Assembly: GCA_024663395.1 (NCBI GenBank)
Contig: JANFAH010000004.1
Location: forward strand, 1,054,001-1,118,000
Reading direction: 5' to 3'
Length of the DNA: 64,000 nucleotides
DNA from: Pisolithus tinctorius
Taxonomy: Eukaryota > Basidiomycota > Agaricomycetes > Boletales > Pisolithaceae
The position numbers were made by a program, and so were the translations under genes. The notes under the pieces are model-generated. The model was not told the origin of the DNA. It ran no database searches and worked only from the letters and a program-made list of their open reading frames with translations. Of this stretch, positions 22,837-33,849 are shown in pieces; position 1 is the stretch's first letter; each line of letters starts with the position of its first letter.

Positions 22837-25800
22837 ATGGAAGAACCTATGAATGACCAATTTTCCGTAGACAAAGCTTCGAAGCTTTTAGTACTGATGC
22901 CTGTCATGTTAGAAAACCCCACCCGTAAATGCCTTGTAACAGGAGGCTATGGATTTATAGTAAGTGCTGCCTTGCCCTTTTGTGGGATACTGCCGAACTT
23001 TTCATCCGATTTATTAGGGTTCTCACGTAGCGAAGGCCCTCTTCGAGCGTGGTCATTTCGTACGCATCGCTAGCGATACCTCTTCATCTCCCTTCGCAGA
23101 AAAAATCAGCACCGAGGTCCTTGTCGGGAACGTGTGTGACCCATCCTTTTGCGAGCGTGCCGTGAGAGGAATGGACACTGTCCTTCACTTCGCGGCCAAC
23201 ATGGGTGGCATGGGGGTCATCCACGAAGAGAATGAATTGATGATATATCGGGATAATCTGACTATGACGCATAACATGCTCTTTGCGTCTCGTCTCGCAG
23301 GTGTACGCTCCTTCTTCTATGCGTCCTCAGCTTGCGTGTACCCTGTATCCCTACAAGGGGATTCCCAAGCTGACGTTTTCCTGAAGGAAAGCGACACTTG
23401 GAAGGACTGCGCACCACCCAACCCCCAGGGTCTCTACGGTTTGGAGAAACTCTCCTCGGAGCTACTGCTGTTGCACGGCGGGGGAGACATGGATATTCGC
23501 ATTGCCCGTTTCCACAATGTGTATGGACCTCGTGGCGCGTGGATGGACGGCCGCGAGAAAGTTCCCGCTGCATTGATCCGAAAGGCACTCGCAGCAGCAG
23601 CGCTGCAGGAGGCCACTCTAACACTGGAAATTTGGGGGGACGGAAAACAGCGCCGCAGTTTCCTTTACATCGACGACTGTGTCGATGCAGTCCTGCTACT
23701 TCTTAATTCCTCGTGCAGGGACCCCCTCAACATCGGTTCAGACCGCTCCGTAACGATCGATTATCTGGCAGAAGTTGCGTGCTCATGCGCAGGACTGCAA
23801 ACGAAAGATGTCCGTTTTAATCATGTTGAAGCTTCTGGGCTGGTCGGTGTGTCGGCACGGAACTCAGACAACACGTCCATCCAGGGAACACTGGGGTGGT
23901 CTCCCAAGGTATCGTTGGAGGATGGGATTAAAAGGACCACCGAATGGATCAAGGATGAAATGCAGAAGATGTTTGTAGCTATCACTGATGAGGAACGCGC
24001 ACTTGCGCTGCGGAACCTTAAACGCAGTCGAGTACTCGCTTTATCATGCGGATACATCACATTTGCAGTCCTCCTTCCAATCACTTCCCGTGGTTCGGAA
24101 CCTCCGACTCGGTGCCTGTCCACGTTGAGTACATTTGCCGAATCACTTCAGAACACTACGTGGCGGGACACACATCAAATAGGTGGTCTCCGCTTCAAGG
24201 TCAAGGTCTATCTTGCCATCGATGAGGACGATCCAGTTCTCAGGAAATGTGACGACACCGGGGTCAACGTTGCTGAAGCCGTCCTTCTGTCGAAGAACAT
24301 CACTTCCGTTGCTATCGAGATATGCAACCAGCCGCCTGGCCACGTATGTGCTATCTGGCGCCAATGTGCAGAGCGGGCTATGAAGGATGGGTGCGATTAT
24401 TTTGTTCTGATGGGAGATGACGTTGTATTGGAGGACGAAGGCTGGATGCGAGTTGTGCATGCCGAGTTCCTCGAAATATCCAAACGTCAACACGTTCCCA
24501 ATGGTTTTGGCTGCGTCGCCTTCACTGACATCACGTTCCCCGGGTTTCCTACCTTCCCAATCATCCACCGCACCCACATGGACATTTTTTCCGGGCGTGT
24601 AGTTCCGGACAACTTCATTAATCAAGACGGAGATCCGTTCCTCTACCAGCTCTACCGTCGCTGGAACTGCTCTGCGATGGTTCCGTTACGGATTTCGAAT
24701 GTAATCGGCGGTGCCCGCCTAGCACGTTATGATAAACAACACGCTGATGGCTGGAGATTTGGGCCACTGGACAAGGCTACAGACGCCACTGAACGGTGGC
24801 TGCTACAGCACTGCCCAGTTGCCCCAAGGTTGTTGACGATTGACGTGGTCATTCCAAGCTATCGCGTACAACTCCCTTTTCTGGACCGCATACTTAGCCT
24901 TCAGTCGTCCTCGACATGTGTCGTGATGTTCATCATCATTGTCGACGATCCATGTGCATCGTCAATATGTGAATTGGAGAAGAAGTATGGCTACCGGCCG
25001 GACGTTTGTATCCGCGTCAATACCGAGAACTTGGGCGCCTCAGCCTCTCGCAACAGAGGCATGAAGGAGTCGGCCGCTGATTGGATCGTATTTCTCGACG
25101 ATGATGTACATCCGGATCCAAGCCTCCTTCAAGAAGCCGAAAGAGTTATTCGCGAGCACCCCAAAGCGGCTGGTTTTATAGGGTGTACACGCTTCCCGCC
25201 CGCGGAAACAATCTTCGAGACTGCCGTGCATCTGGCAGGGGTTTCGTATTTCTGGGATATCGCAGAGAAGATGGCAGGTGAAAGCGACATGCCATGGGGC
25301 GTAACCGCCAATATCATCGTACGCCGCGTCGAAGATGGGGTAGAGTTTGGATTACAGTTTCCGAAGACGGGTGGAGGTGAAGATATCGATTTCATTCGCC
25401 AGAAAAGGGAGTATTCGATTTCCCATGGAGGAGAGGGCTTCCATGCCGCCCCGAATGTTTTAGCCACTCACCCATGGTGGAACGGCGGGAAAAGGTCATA
25501 CTGGCGTTTTTACTGGTGGTCCAAAGGCGATGGTCAGCTTATCAAGATGTACCCTGATTTGACCTACATGGATCATGCTCCCAACAGCGCGGAGCTCCTC
25601 CTACTGAGCTTGGTACTGGCACTGGCCGGTTCGGTGGTATATGCTTTTGCTGGCGTCAATATACCGCTTATCCTCGGAATTCATCTTGCAGCAGCGACGT
25701 TCATAGGAAACATTGCGCACGACGTGTTTCGCCATCTTTGGAGAGACACAGCTCGCGCAGCTCGCCATAACTCCACGATCACTGGTTTAAAATGGCCCCT

Positions 25801-26017
25801 GGCGGTGCTTGAAAGCGCCATAATTAGGATGACGAGTGAGATGGGCCGCCAGGTCGGCCAGCTGGAGAGGAAAGAGTTTCTCCCTGGGAGACGCTTCGAA
25901 TGGTTCACACACAGAGCAGGGTCTGGGCCAAGAGATGAAGAGAGGTTGAATTCCAGGCAGAGATTTATCGTCGTAGTTGGTATTCTTGCCGTCAGTCTTG
26001 CTAGTGTGTATCAGTAA
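22837..26017 (+). CDS. GDP-mannose 3,5-epimerase fused to two glycosyltransferase-like domains and membrane segments
   Basis: Two exons, 22837-22959 and 23018-26017, join at TGGYGFI/GSHVAKAL and give about 1040 residues. Residues about 30-370 are an extended short-chain epimerase: Rossmann motif TGGYGFIGS, SSACVYP, catalytic YGLEK, RFHNVYGPRGAWMDGREKV, EIWGDGKQRRSFLYIDDCV, NIGSDRSV and ARNSDNTSIQGTLGWSP. These closely match plant-type GDP-mannose 3,5-epimerase, which makes GDP-L-galactose. A hydrophobic stretch near residue 380 follows. A region with a possible Asp motif (MGDDVVLEDEGW, about 505-518) comes next, then a GT2/GT-A fold domain (VVIPSYR about 650; LGASASRNRGM; FLDDDVHPD about 734). 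Hydrophobic helices lie near 895-935 and at the C-terminus. GT2 enzymes use nucleotide-sugars, so channelling of the epimerase product to a polysaccharide or glycolipid is my inference. The TAA overlaps a possible CA/GTAAGT donor, so a further exon cannot be excluded. Confidence 0.85.
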
Positions 26018-27642
26018 GTTCTCTTCGAAGCTCTCGCGTAGTATGCATGTCAGTCTTTCCCCTTCTTCCGATAGTTTCTCTGTATGCTTGTCCTGTCCTT
26101 GTCCAATACCGCATTTTCGGTACCTTCCACCTTGCGCTAAATCTTACAGTACCTAGCCTTCGTTCGGCCTGGAACCTGACGCGCGCGACGGGACGGCAAC
26201 GTGAGAATCAGCCGCGCCTGGTGGCATTGCGGTCTGTCTTAGTGCAGTCCTTCGGTTGGCCCGCAACGGCCCCCGTGAGCTTTGCGTCATCACTTCATAC
26301 CATCGCGTATGCATCAATATGAGTGATTTCCTTACCGTGATGTCTGTCTGAAACAACTATGCCCTCTATCACGTCTTCCGTAACGCCTTTTAGATTATTC
26401 GCTGTGGATCTGGACCTGGGACCTCTCACTGTATCACCTACGCAACCGCTCTTTAATGTACCTCGGGAGCTTTGTTTCCCGCGGAGCTCAAGGTGTACAG
26501 TGAGGTTAAAGGCACTGTTTTCATTACGAACATCACCGGGGAGATAGGCTTCGGCGGTGGTGAGGGCGACTGTATCAGCAGGAAGAACAGTCCGCTGCAA
26601 TCATCCCATTCCTAAGCGACCCATCTTCAGATACGTACCCCGTACCAGGGTGCTTTGCCCGACTGACTGTCCGCATCCCCTTCGTAAGCGGTCTCGGGGT
26701 TCGTCCTTTCGAAGCGGAAACTCTGGTGGGTGACTCGAAGAGGTTCCGGGTTATTTCCTTCGATATTGTGGAGGGTGGCGGCTTGACACGAACGACTGTT
26801 TTATATGTCCCCTATTTCTTGAATCCTCTTACACTCTCAGCCAATCTTGTCCGACCGCCGCTCTGGCACGGTGCGGTTGTGTGTTTGATGGTAAAAGCCC
26901 TCGGTGAAGAAACCCACCCGTCCCATGGGTGGATACCGTCCTACTATAGGTTGCCTTGAGGTCAATATCGACCAACATGCTCTGGATGTCGGAGGTCAAT
27001 ATTGCCGGAAACCTGCGTTCTTACCATTTGGGTACCATTCATACGGGTAAGTCTGCTTATAGAGAATATCGACTCCATCTCGTATCCCCTTTGCCCTTGT
27101 CTAGGTATTCCTGCGAAATGTGTCTCGACATCCGAGTCTTCGCAGGTATCCGTTCGATTTTCGGCATTCTCTGGGATTCATGAGTTCAACCTGTCCTGAA
27201 CCATTACTGTCAGGTCCAATTTTCAGCTTCTCCGCAATTGCAACGCAAAGGTTACTGGCGGAACGCTGAGCAGCCAAGTGAAAGTTGGAGTTAGTCACTC
27301 GAAAGCATCTCGAAACCATGGCGATATATATAAATAATACGCATGTCCTTGAAACGCATAACGATAACATGAATACAGCGACAACAATGTTGACACATCA
27401 TAACAAGACTTGCCCCACTAACGCCACCACCAAGGGGTAGCGAACGGAGGAGAAAGTAGGGGAAAAAGCGTGAACTATATGACAGACCGATGGAAGTGAA
27501 GTCGCTGGAAAACATGTTGAAAATGTTTATAGAAGCATAAGTCATATGGGCCGGGATCAGGAGCAGCACTGCATAGGCTAAGATACGCGACAAGCTGAGC
27601 ACAATCAGCAACCAAGGGCAAAAAAAAATAAAGCACGTACGA
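26018..27642. other. Region without a clear gene; possible decayed GRAM/WBP2-like coding remnant (+)
   Basis: Short open stretches on the plus strand, such as LTVRIPF and VISFDIVEGGGLTRTTV (about 26655-26810), loosely recall fungal WBP2-like GRAM proteins. Frames are broken, however, and I could not assemble a gene. The right part (27200-27642) is probably 3' UTR of the minus-strand coiled-coil gene. The likeness to GRAM is weak and is offered only as a lead. Confidence 0.25.
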
Positions 27643-30600
27643 TTACAAGGAAACCTCGGTTGCCCTGCAACCCTTGCAGGCGCTCACCATGAAACAGGAA
27701 CCAGTACCGGTGAAGGTTTCCTGACTCAATCTGCTCTTCAACTTCTCCAACTGCTTGTTCCTGCAGACAAATCCTCGCTCGGTAGTGCATTGCGCATGGT
27801 CTTCAGCACAGGACATCAAAGGAACCGACTCGAAACCGTCCGGATTTTGGCTGGGTGAGCCACTACTGGACATGATGCACGACGCAATCGCAGTCGCACC
27901 TGGTGTCCACGAAAAAGGTATAAAATTTGACAGCTTTTGTAATTTCTGCAATGAAAATCGTGCCGAAAGCGGAGAAGGCATGATAGAAGGTAGCGATACT
28001 GAAGGAATTTGCTGCTGATGATAGCGATCACCACCACTAGGCTCGTAACTGGTCACCTCCGGCGTGGCGCTGCCACTTTCCGGGGGGCATCTGAAGGTGG
28101 ACACGACATCGTTGGCTGTGAAACGCGAGGAAGAAAATGAGTTAAGCGTACTCATGGATAATCTAGGCTGAGGCTTAGTCGAACCGTTTGGATTTCGGGA
28201 GAGATCTTTTGCAGTACGGACTACGGATGCTCTTGGTTTTGTCGGCGTAGACTGTGCGACAGCTGATGGCAAAGGTTTGGGTTGCGGTATGAAGGTTGAA
28301 ACATTGCCTCCTTTCTTGGATGGAGGAGTGATGAACGAACACCTAGGGAGGTTAGCTAGTGTCGAACGACCTGTCGGCGGCTTTGATGGTGTGAGCGGCG
28401 CTGATGGTGACTGAGTGAATGAACGAAGCGCAGTTGCACGCGGGATCGAAGACGGCGACATTGTAGTTCTGCTAGAGGGCCGGCTATCGCAACTAGCGCT
28501 GGGCTGCACAGGAGATGGAGTAGCAGGTGCCTCGGGTAGGGCGCGAACATCAACTGGAGGGAATTGGGAAATTGGTGGTTCCTGCTCTTCGTAAACGGGC
28601 ACAGGTTTTCTTGGCACTGAGTGAGATTCGGACTCAACTGGAGCTATGGTTGTGGTAGGTGGCGAAACACAAATTTGTGGTGGGGTGATGCAAATAGTAG
28701 GAGGTGGGTTGAAGATGAAGCGAATACCACCTTCGACTTCCTCGCCTACAAACTCGTCGTCTGTATCTTCCTCATCATCCTCATGCACCGTATCAAGGCT
28801 CCTCACATCAAGGCTCCTCACCAGAGCTGGCGGTTCAACCACGACGCCAATGTCAGCAGGCAAAACGAACGGTGGCATTTCATCCTCGTCATCCGCAGGA
28901 CAGAAGGCAGATGCAAATAAGCTCTTCGTCCTCTCTTCCGAACCAAGGTGAGGAGACATGTCAACGTCGTCCAGACAACCAAAGAAGTGGTCTACATCTT
29001 CCTTTTGCTCCGATGGAACAATGGCATGGCCTCTTGGGAAAGTCCACGTCTTAGAAAGCGTTGCGTGGCGGCCGTGAGCGGGGTTGTTGAGAGGTTTGGC
29101 AGCCTCACCTCCGCTCGCGACATCGAATTTGAGTACCATTTCCTCCGCCGAGCCAGCGGATGAACCACCCGGACTCTGGAAACTGAGATCTGAGTCGTCC
29201 TCGTCTTCATATCCAGCCAGGGCATCCACCTCTTCTTCGGAGAGATCCTCTTCAGCAACCACGTCCAAGGTCGAACCAGCCTTCATAAAGCTGTCATCTA
29301 GCGACTCGACCTCGGTGGAACTTTCGGAATCGATGGATTGGAAGCCGAATTCACGGGAACCGCCGAATCGTGAGGGCATGATTGACTTTATTCCAAAACC
29401 ATTCGTGAGACGAGGGACCGCAGGCGCGTTGAAAAGGCCAGCATCGTCCAAAAGGTGTTCTAACTCCTGCCTGCGTTCGCGTTCTTGCTCGAGAGCAGCG
29501 CGAAGTCGCGCACATTCGTCAACTGTCGCATCGGCATCCTGTAGGCGCTCTTTGAGTTTATTGACTTCTTCCTTGAGTTCGTCCCGTTCGCGTGTCAGCG
29601 CTGTCTTTTCAACCAAGGAGAGATCGAGAGCGGCAATTTTGTCTTCTATCGCCTTCTCAAGTTGCGTTTTTTCAACCTCGAGCAGACCAAGGCGGGAACG
29701 TGCAACCCAAGCATCCCGCCTCTCAACTTCAATGCGTTTAGCAAGCACACCCGCTCGTTCGTCAGCGTCAGAAACGCGCTTCCGCCAACCGTCTACGTCC
29801 CGCTTCAGCTCGTCGCGTTCAGCCTTCAAGTCAGAGATTAACTGAAGCATCTCGTCGCTAGGCTCAGAAGACCCCACAGAAACCTCTGAGGAATATGAAA
29901 GAGGGCGAGGGGTGTACAAGGACGATCTTTTGCGGAGGGTACGCTCCAGTTCGGTGATGCGGGTCAAGAGCACGTTGTGAGACCTAAATAAAAAATGCTG
30001 CTCCGCTACTGTAAGAGGCTTCTCGACGGCAAGAGACTGGTCACTCGAAATAGAAAAGTGACGGTCAGATGTGGGGGTCATTTCAGGCGACGGCAATGTT
30101 ACCACATCCCGTGGTGTCGAGTCCACCGAACGCTTGTAGGAAATGCTGCTACGCCGCTTGATGACGTTAGAGGTGTTGGTCAGAGAGTGCCTCTTGCTGA
30201 ATGAACGGGGAACGGCCGACGGATGACCTATTGAATCGGTCTCGCTCGTCGTAATATCAGGCGATAACGTAAGAGCTCTCAAACCGGCGCGAGGGCTGGG
30301 GGTAGTTGAGGGAGTCGGCAAGCCACCGGAAGTAACCACCGCAATGCCGCTGACGAGGGAGAGCGGACGCAGATTGAGGCTGGTAGGGCGTGGACGGGAG
30401 GGTTTAGCATGCTCTACTGAATGGACAGGTGGGGATGTCTCCTTTGGCTGTTCTGGAAATGTATCGTTTTGCTCCTCTAACTCCTCTTCCTCTTCTTCTT
30501 CCTCAATGAGGGTGTGGAGCTGGTCCTTTGCAACCGAGGACACAAACATCTTACCAGAGTCGCGCTTTCCCATGAGACCAGTAACGCCAAGGTTGTTGAT

Positions 30601-31235
30601 GGCGGAAGTTGGAGGGAAGGCAGATTTCGTAGCTATGTTCTATATTAGTTCCCGGTGCGCCACAAATAGCGATGGTCGTCAACTCACGGAAATCAAAAGT
30701 CTTGGTTGCGTCCGGGGATGTTATGTCTGGGATTTCCACCTTGGAGAACGCGAGATCAGGCTTTCCCTCGAGTGCAAGGAGGGCGCGACGACGGATAGAG
30801 TCCCTGTCACCCAAATTGATGTTGTCATCCGAGTGCGCTGACGGAAGGTCCGGAACAGAAACGCCCATCAACTCTGCCGACTCGCGGCGCGTAGAGACTG
30901 AGGAGCGGCGCTTGTGGTGGGAGCCGCGTTTGGTTGGGGGCACGTTAGATGGTACATGGGTATTTGAAGAGAAGTCAAACGCTGGAACAGAGGGAACAGA
31001 CGTCGAGATAGACAGAGAAGAAATGGAAGAAATAGAGTTGTTTCGAGAATGAGATCGTCTGTGAGAGAGTTTGCTGAGGGTGTGAGCGGGGGCACTGCCG
31101 CCCATCTTGAATGAGTCAAACTAAGAAGGGGTCAAGAGGGATATGAACAGTGAGTGAGGAGACAGTACAGACCCTCAGTTTGGCTGCCGTATCGGAGTCT
31201 TGAGCCGGGTTAGAGACGTTGACAGAAGGGTCCAT
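27643..31235 (-). CDS. Long coiled-coil, low-complexity protein of unknown function
   Basis: About 1,180 residues in three exons. The first begins at the ATG at 31235 (MDPSVNVSNPAQDSDTAAK), and a short intron leads to FDSFKMGGSAPAHTLSKL. A second intron near 30620-30690 joins TFDFP to TKSAFPPTSAINNLGVTG. Ser/Arg-rich N-terminal sequence with many SxxS-type phosphorylation candidates precedes an acidic run (EEEEEEEE). A coiled coil spans roughly the third and fourth hundred residues (LERTLRKRSS ... LKAERDELKRDVDGWRKR ... ERERRQELEHLLDD). Acidic and Pro/Ser-rich stretches and Pro-rich C-terminal sequence follow. A short VRSLD-VRSLD tandem repeat is encoded near 28800. I do not recognise a characterised homologue; the form suggests a cytoskeletal, polarity or scaffold role, which is speculative. 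It diverges from the isochorismatase gene over 237 bp. Confidence 0.7.
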
Positions 31236-31472
31236 GATGTAAGTAGCAATGAAAGAGCGTGGTGTCAGGAAGAGAGCGTGGGGTGAGCAAACAAAAGAAA
31301 GGAACGGGTCCGTCTCGAGTAGATGGCCAGCGGTGGAGACGAGATGGCAGCAGCGAAGAAATTCCAACCGTCTGCAAACAAGTCCTATCACCAACTTCAA
31401 ACTCCGCTCCCCCGCATTCGACTTCCTTACTCGGATTAGCAAACGGGTGTCTGGTCAGTGGTAATACAAACG

Positions 31473-32352
31473 ATGCCTCAGATCGCCAGGCTAGACCCAG
31501 CCAAGACCGCATTCTTTCTTTGCGACTTGCAGACACGCTTCAGTAAGTCAGATTGGTGTCTTTCGTGCAGCGAGACAACATCTCCTCAGAGCAAGCGATA
31601 TATGGCTTCGACGAACTCGTCTTGACTGCCAACAAGATGCTCAAAGTCGCAAAGGTGGGCGTGCCTCGCTGGAAGGTCGAGGTGACCACTCACGACATCA
31701 GCTCTTGAATATACCCGTCGTTGTGACAGAACAGAACCCCAAAGGTAGCGATCGTAGTCATCGACGATCACTCACTTACACTCGCCCGTAGGCCTCGGAC
31801 CAACCACACCGGAAATAGATCTGAATTCACTTGGTAATTTGTGCATCCTGACCATCGAGAAAGTCCTTTTCTCGATGATGATTCCCGAGGTCAAAACCCA
31901 GCTCCAAGAACGACCTCATATTAGATCAGTTGTCTTGTTCGGCATCGAGGTCAGTTAGATTCCCAGCGCACGAGAACCGCTCAAGTATACAACGCCGAGC
32001 ATGCACTTTAGTCTCACGTTTGCGTGTTGCAAACTGTTTTGGACCTTCTCGAGGAGGGTTATGACGTACATGTCCTTGCCGATGGAGTATCGAGTTGCAA
32101 CCGCGAAGAAGTCCCAGTCGCATTGTCTCGAATACAACAGGCAGGGGGATACATCACCACGAGCGAAAGCGCGGCTTTTCAGTTGCAACGTGTGTTCAGA
32201 GCTGGTTTATACGCGGTCCATCGTCTGACAACACTTCTTCAGGGGGCGCTGGAACGACCCAATTCAAAGAGTTTGCAAAGATTATCAAGGATGAGAAAGA
32301 CAACACTACGCGTGCGATACAGAAATTGGTTCAGTTGCGCAGCTCACTGTAA
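31473..32352 (+). CDS. Isochorismatase-like cysteine hydrolase
   Basis: Small cysteine hydrolase of the ISOC1/2 family, about 215 residues; the substrate of fungal members is not established. The start is [20 protein letters not shown], with the catalytic-type Asp in CDLQ. Next come [17 protein letters not shown] and TIEKVLFSM with the conserved Lys. The nucleophile region is [20 protein letters not shown], with Cys in the family position, and then [19 protein letters not shown]. The last intron runs GTGTGT...TTCAG before [19 protein letters not shown], and the stop is TAA at 32350. The first splice acceptor, near 31575, is ambiguous. The catalytic Asp-Lys-Cys set is complete, so the product is likely active. 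Confidence 0.88.
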
Positions 32353-32499
32353 ACTACACGTACCGAGAGAATGAAGTGTACTCTTAAGACATACAGCGTG
32401 AGAAAACAGAAGTAAAGGCGTGTTACTGGCTGGCGCCTCGTTCCTCGTCAAGCCAAGTCAGCCAACACACCAGACCCTCACCTTTCAACACCACCCAGA

Positions 32500-32929
32500 A
32501 TGTTTGGAAAGCTCATCCACCTTGGCATAGATGCCCTCCTAGTCAGCGCGCTGCTAGCTGGTGTTCGCCGGACAACCGGTCTCACGTGCGTCGGGACTTG
32601 ACTCTGCTCTGATGTACTGAGACGGATCTATGGGCCCGTTTAGACCTGCACTCTCCCAAGTGCCCAACAAGGACATTCGCCGTAAGTAATTACGATAACT
32701 TCTACGTCTCCCATTAACTCGAGATAAGAATTCCTGCGCACATATCTCGAATTCGGTGAGTTATTATATATCTCCCCTGTAGTCCAGTATCCCCATAACG
32801 CATTTCGCAGGAGAGTATGCATTCGACTTTGCAGTCGTCATCTTCGGGGTACTTTGCGGTCGCCGTAAACCCTCCAATTGTCACTGACGTGGTCTCTTGT
32901 AGCGGTCAAGTTCCTTTGAGCGCAAGTGA
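32500..32929 (+). CDS. DUF1748 family small mitochondrial-type membrane protein
   Basis: Five small exons join in phase: 32500-32585, 32644-32681, 32729-32755, 32811-32848 and 32903-32929. They give 71 residues, the normal family length. The protein reads MFGKLIHLGIDALLVSALL, then GVRRTTGLTPALSQVPNKD, then FLRTYLEFGEYAFDFAVV, and ends RSSSFERK. Members of this fungal family are tiny membrane proteins reported in mitochondria of yeast; the molecular role is unknown. With 216 coding bases spread over five exons and 430 bp, half the gene is intron, which is why it has no long open frame. Confidence 0.88.
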
Positions 32930-33193
32930 TAAGTCACCTGTGCAGCGCTAATCGCCCGGCGTCTCTTCCTCCTGGCCTCCGTCCAGTTGTTGCTTCATTC
33001 CTTCGCTTTTGCATTCACGTGGAAACAGTTATATGCGGACTCACCATTACTCATGCTCTGTACTTACAAATCCGGGAAATAATTATTCTGATCCAAACGC
33101 CTCTAGGGATGTAGCTATTTGGTGGGAGAGCAACGACGAACAGTCTTGGACAAGGATGGGGGAGAGGTATCTTATACGGCCAAGGCTAGACAT

Positions 33194-33689
33194 TCATCCA
33201 AGGAAATTGTACACGAAGAAATGCAGTACTATTGAGCCCAAGGCAAAATCTGCAAATGCTCTGTGGGGGAAATGTCAATGAGCGCGTATCCCTTCCTTGT
33301 CCATGGGGGCAACTAACCGTTCTGGGGAGACATCGTTGAATTCCGACCGGTTTCCGGGGTTAACTTGTGCCCGAAGGGAAGCTGTAAGGACGAACTGTCC
33401 TATACAGCTAGCAAAGCTATCAGTCGCACACCATTCCGTGAGACATGAAATACTTCTTGTATAGGTCGCGAAGCAAAACTCACCCAGCCAGGAAAGCATT
33501 GAAAGGGAAGTTGGTTACAAGGACGCAGTACGCGAATTGCATGATTCCCGAGAACATAATGAACACCAGGAAGGCGTCGACGAGCTTGAGTCGGTCTGGC
33601 GTGTTTTGAATGTAAGACTTCCACATGGCTGAAAGCGCGACTGAAGTCTCGAATGCCACAGATGCTTTTGAAGTCTTCGGTGCAGCCAT
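33194..33689 (-). CDS. OST2: Oligosaccharyltransferase subunit OST2/DAD1
   Basis: ER membrane subunit of the complex that transfers glycans to nascent proteins. Three exons (33689-33484, 33416-33318, 33260-33194) give 123 residues, near the usual 110-125. Motifs in order: VALSAMWKSYIQNTPDRLK, LVDAFLVFIMFSGIMQFAYC, FPFNAFLAGFASCIGQFVL, LRAQVNPGNRSEFNDVSPER, then AFADFALGSIVLHFFVYNF and LG. Three membrane segments are visible, as in DAD1. The start is set at MAAPKTSK; an upstream in-frame ATG at 33725 is possible but not typical. It is divergently arranged with the mitoribosomal gene over 160 bp. Confidence 0.95.
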
Positions 33690-33849
33690 TCTGTCTGTTG
33701 GTGGTATGGACGAGTCTACTGGCAACGGCGGGTGACGTTCCTCAGACTCGGATTATGTAATCAAACTACCCGGCTTCAGAAAAATGAGTTAACCCAAGGA
33801 GCAGGCCTGTCAGTGCGTCGATTGCTGACCTTCTACGGGTACTCACCCT

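Noticed and set aside
29084..29845. 253-codon plus-strand frame rich in Ser and Arg
   Set aside because: It is the antisense of the coiled-coil protein; the Glu/Arg-rich coding strand makes long Ser/Arg antisense frames likely.
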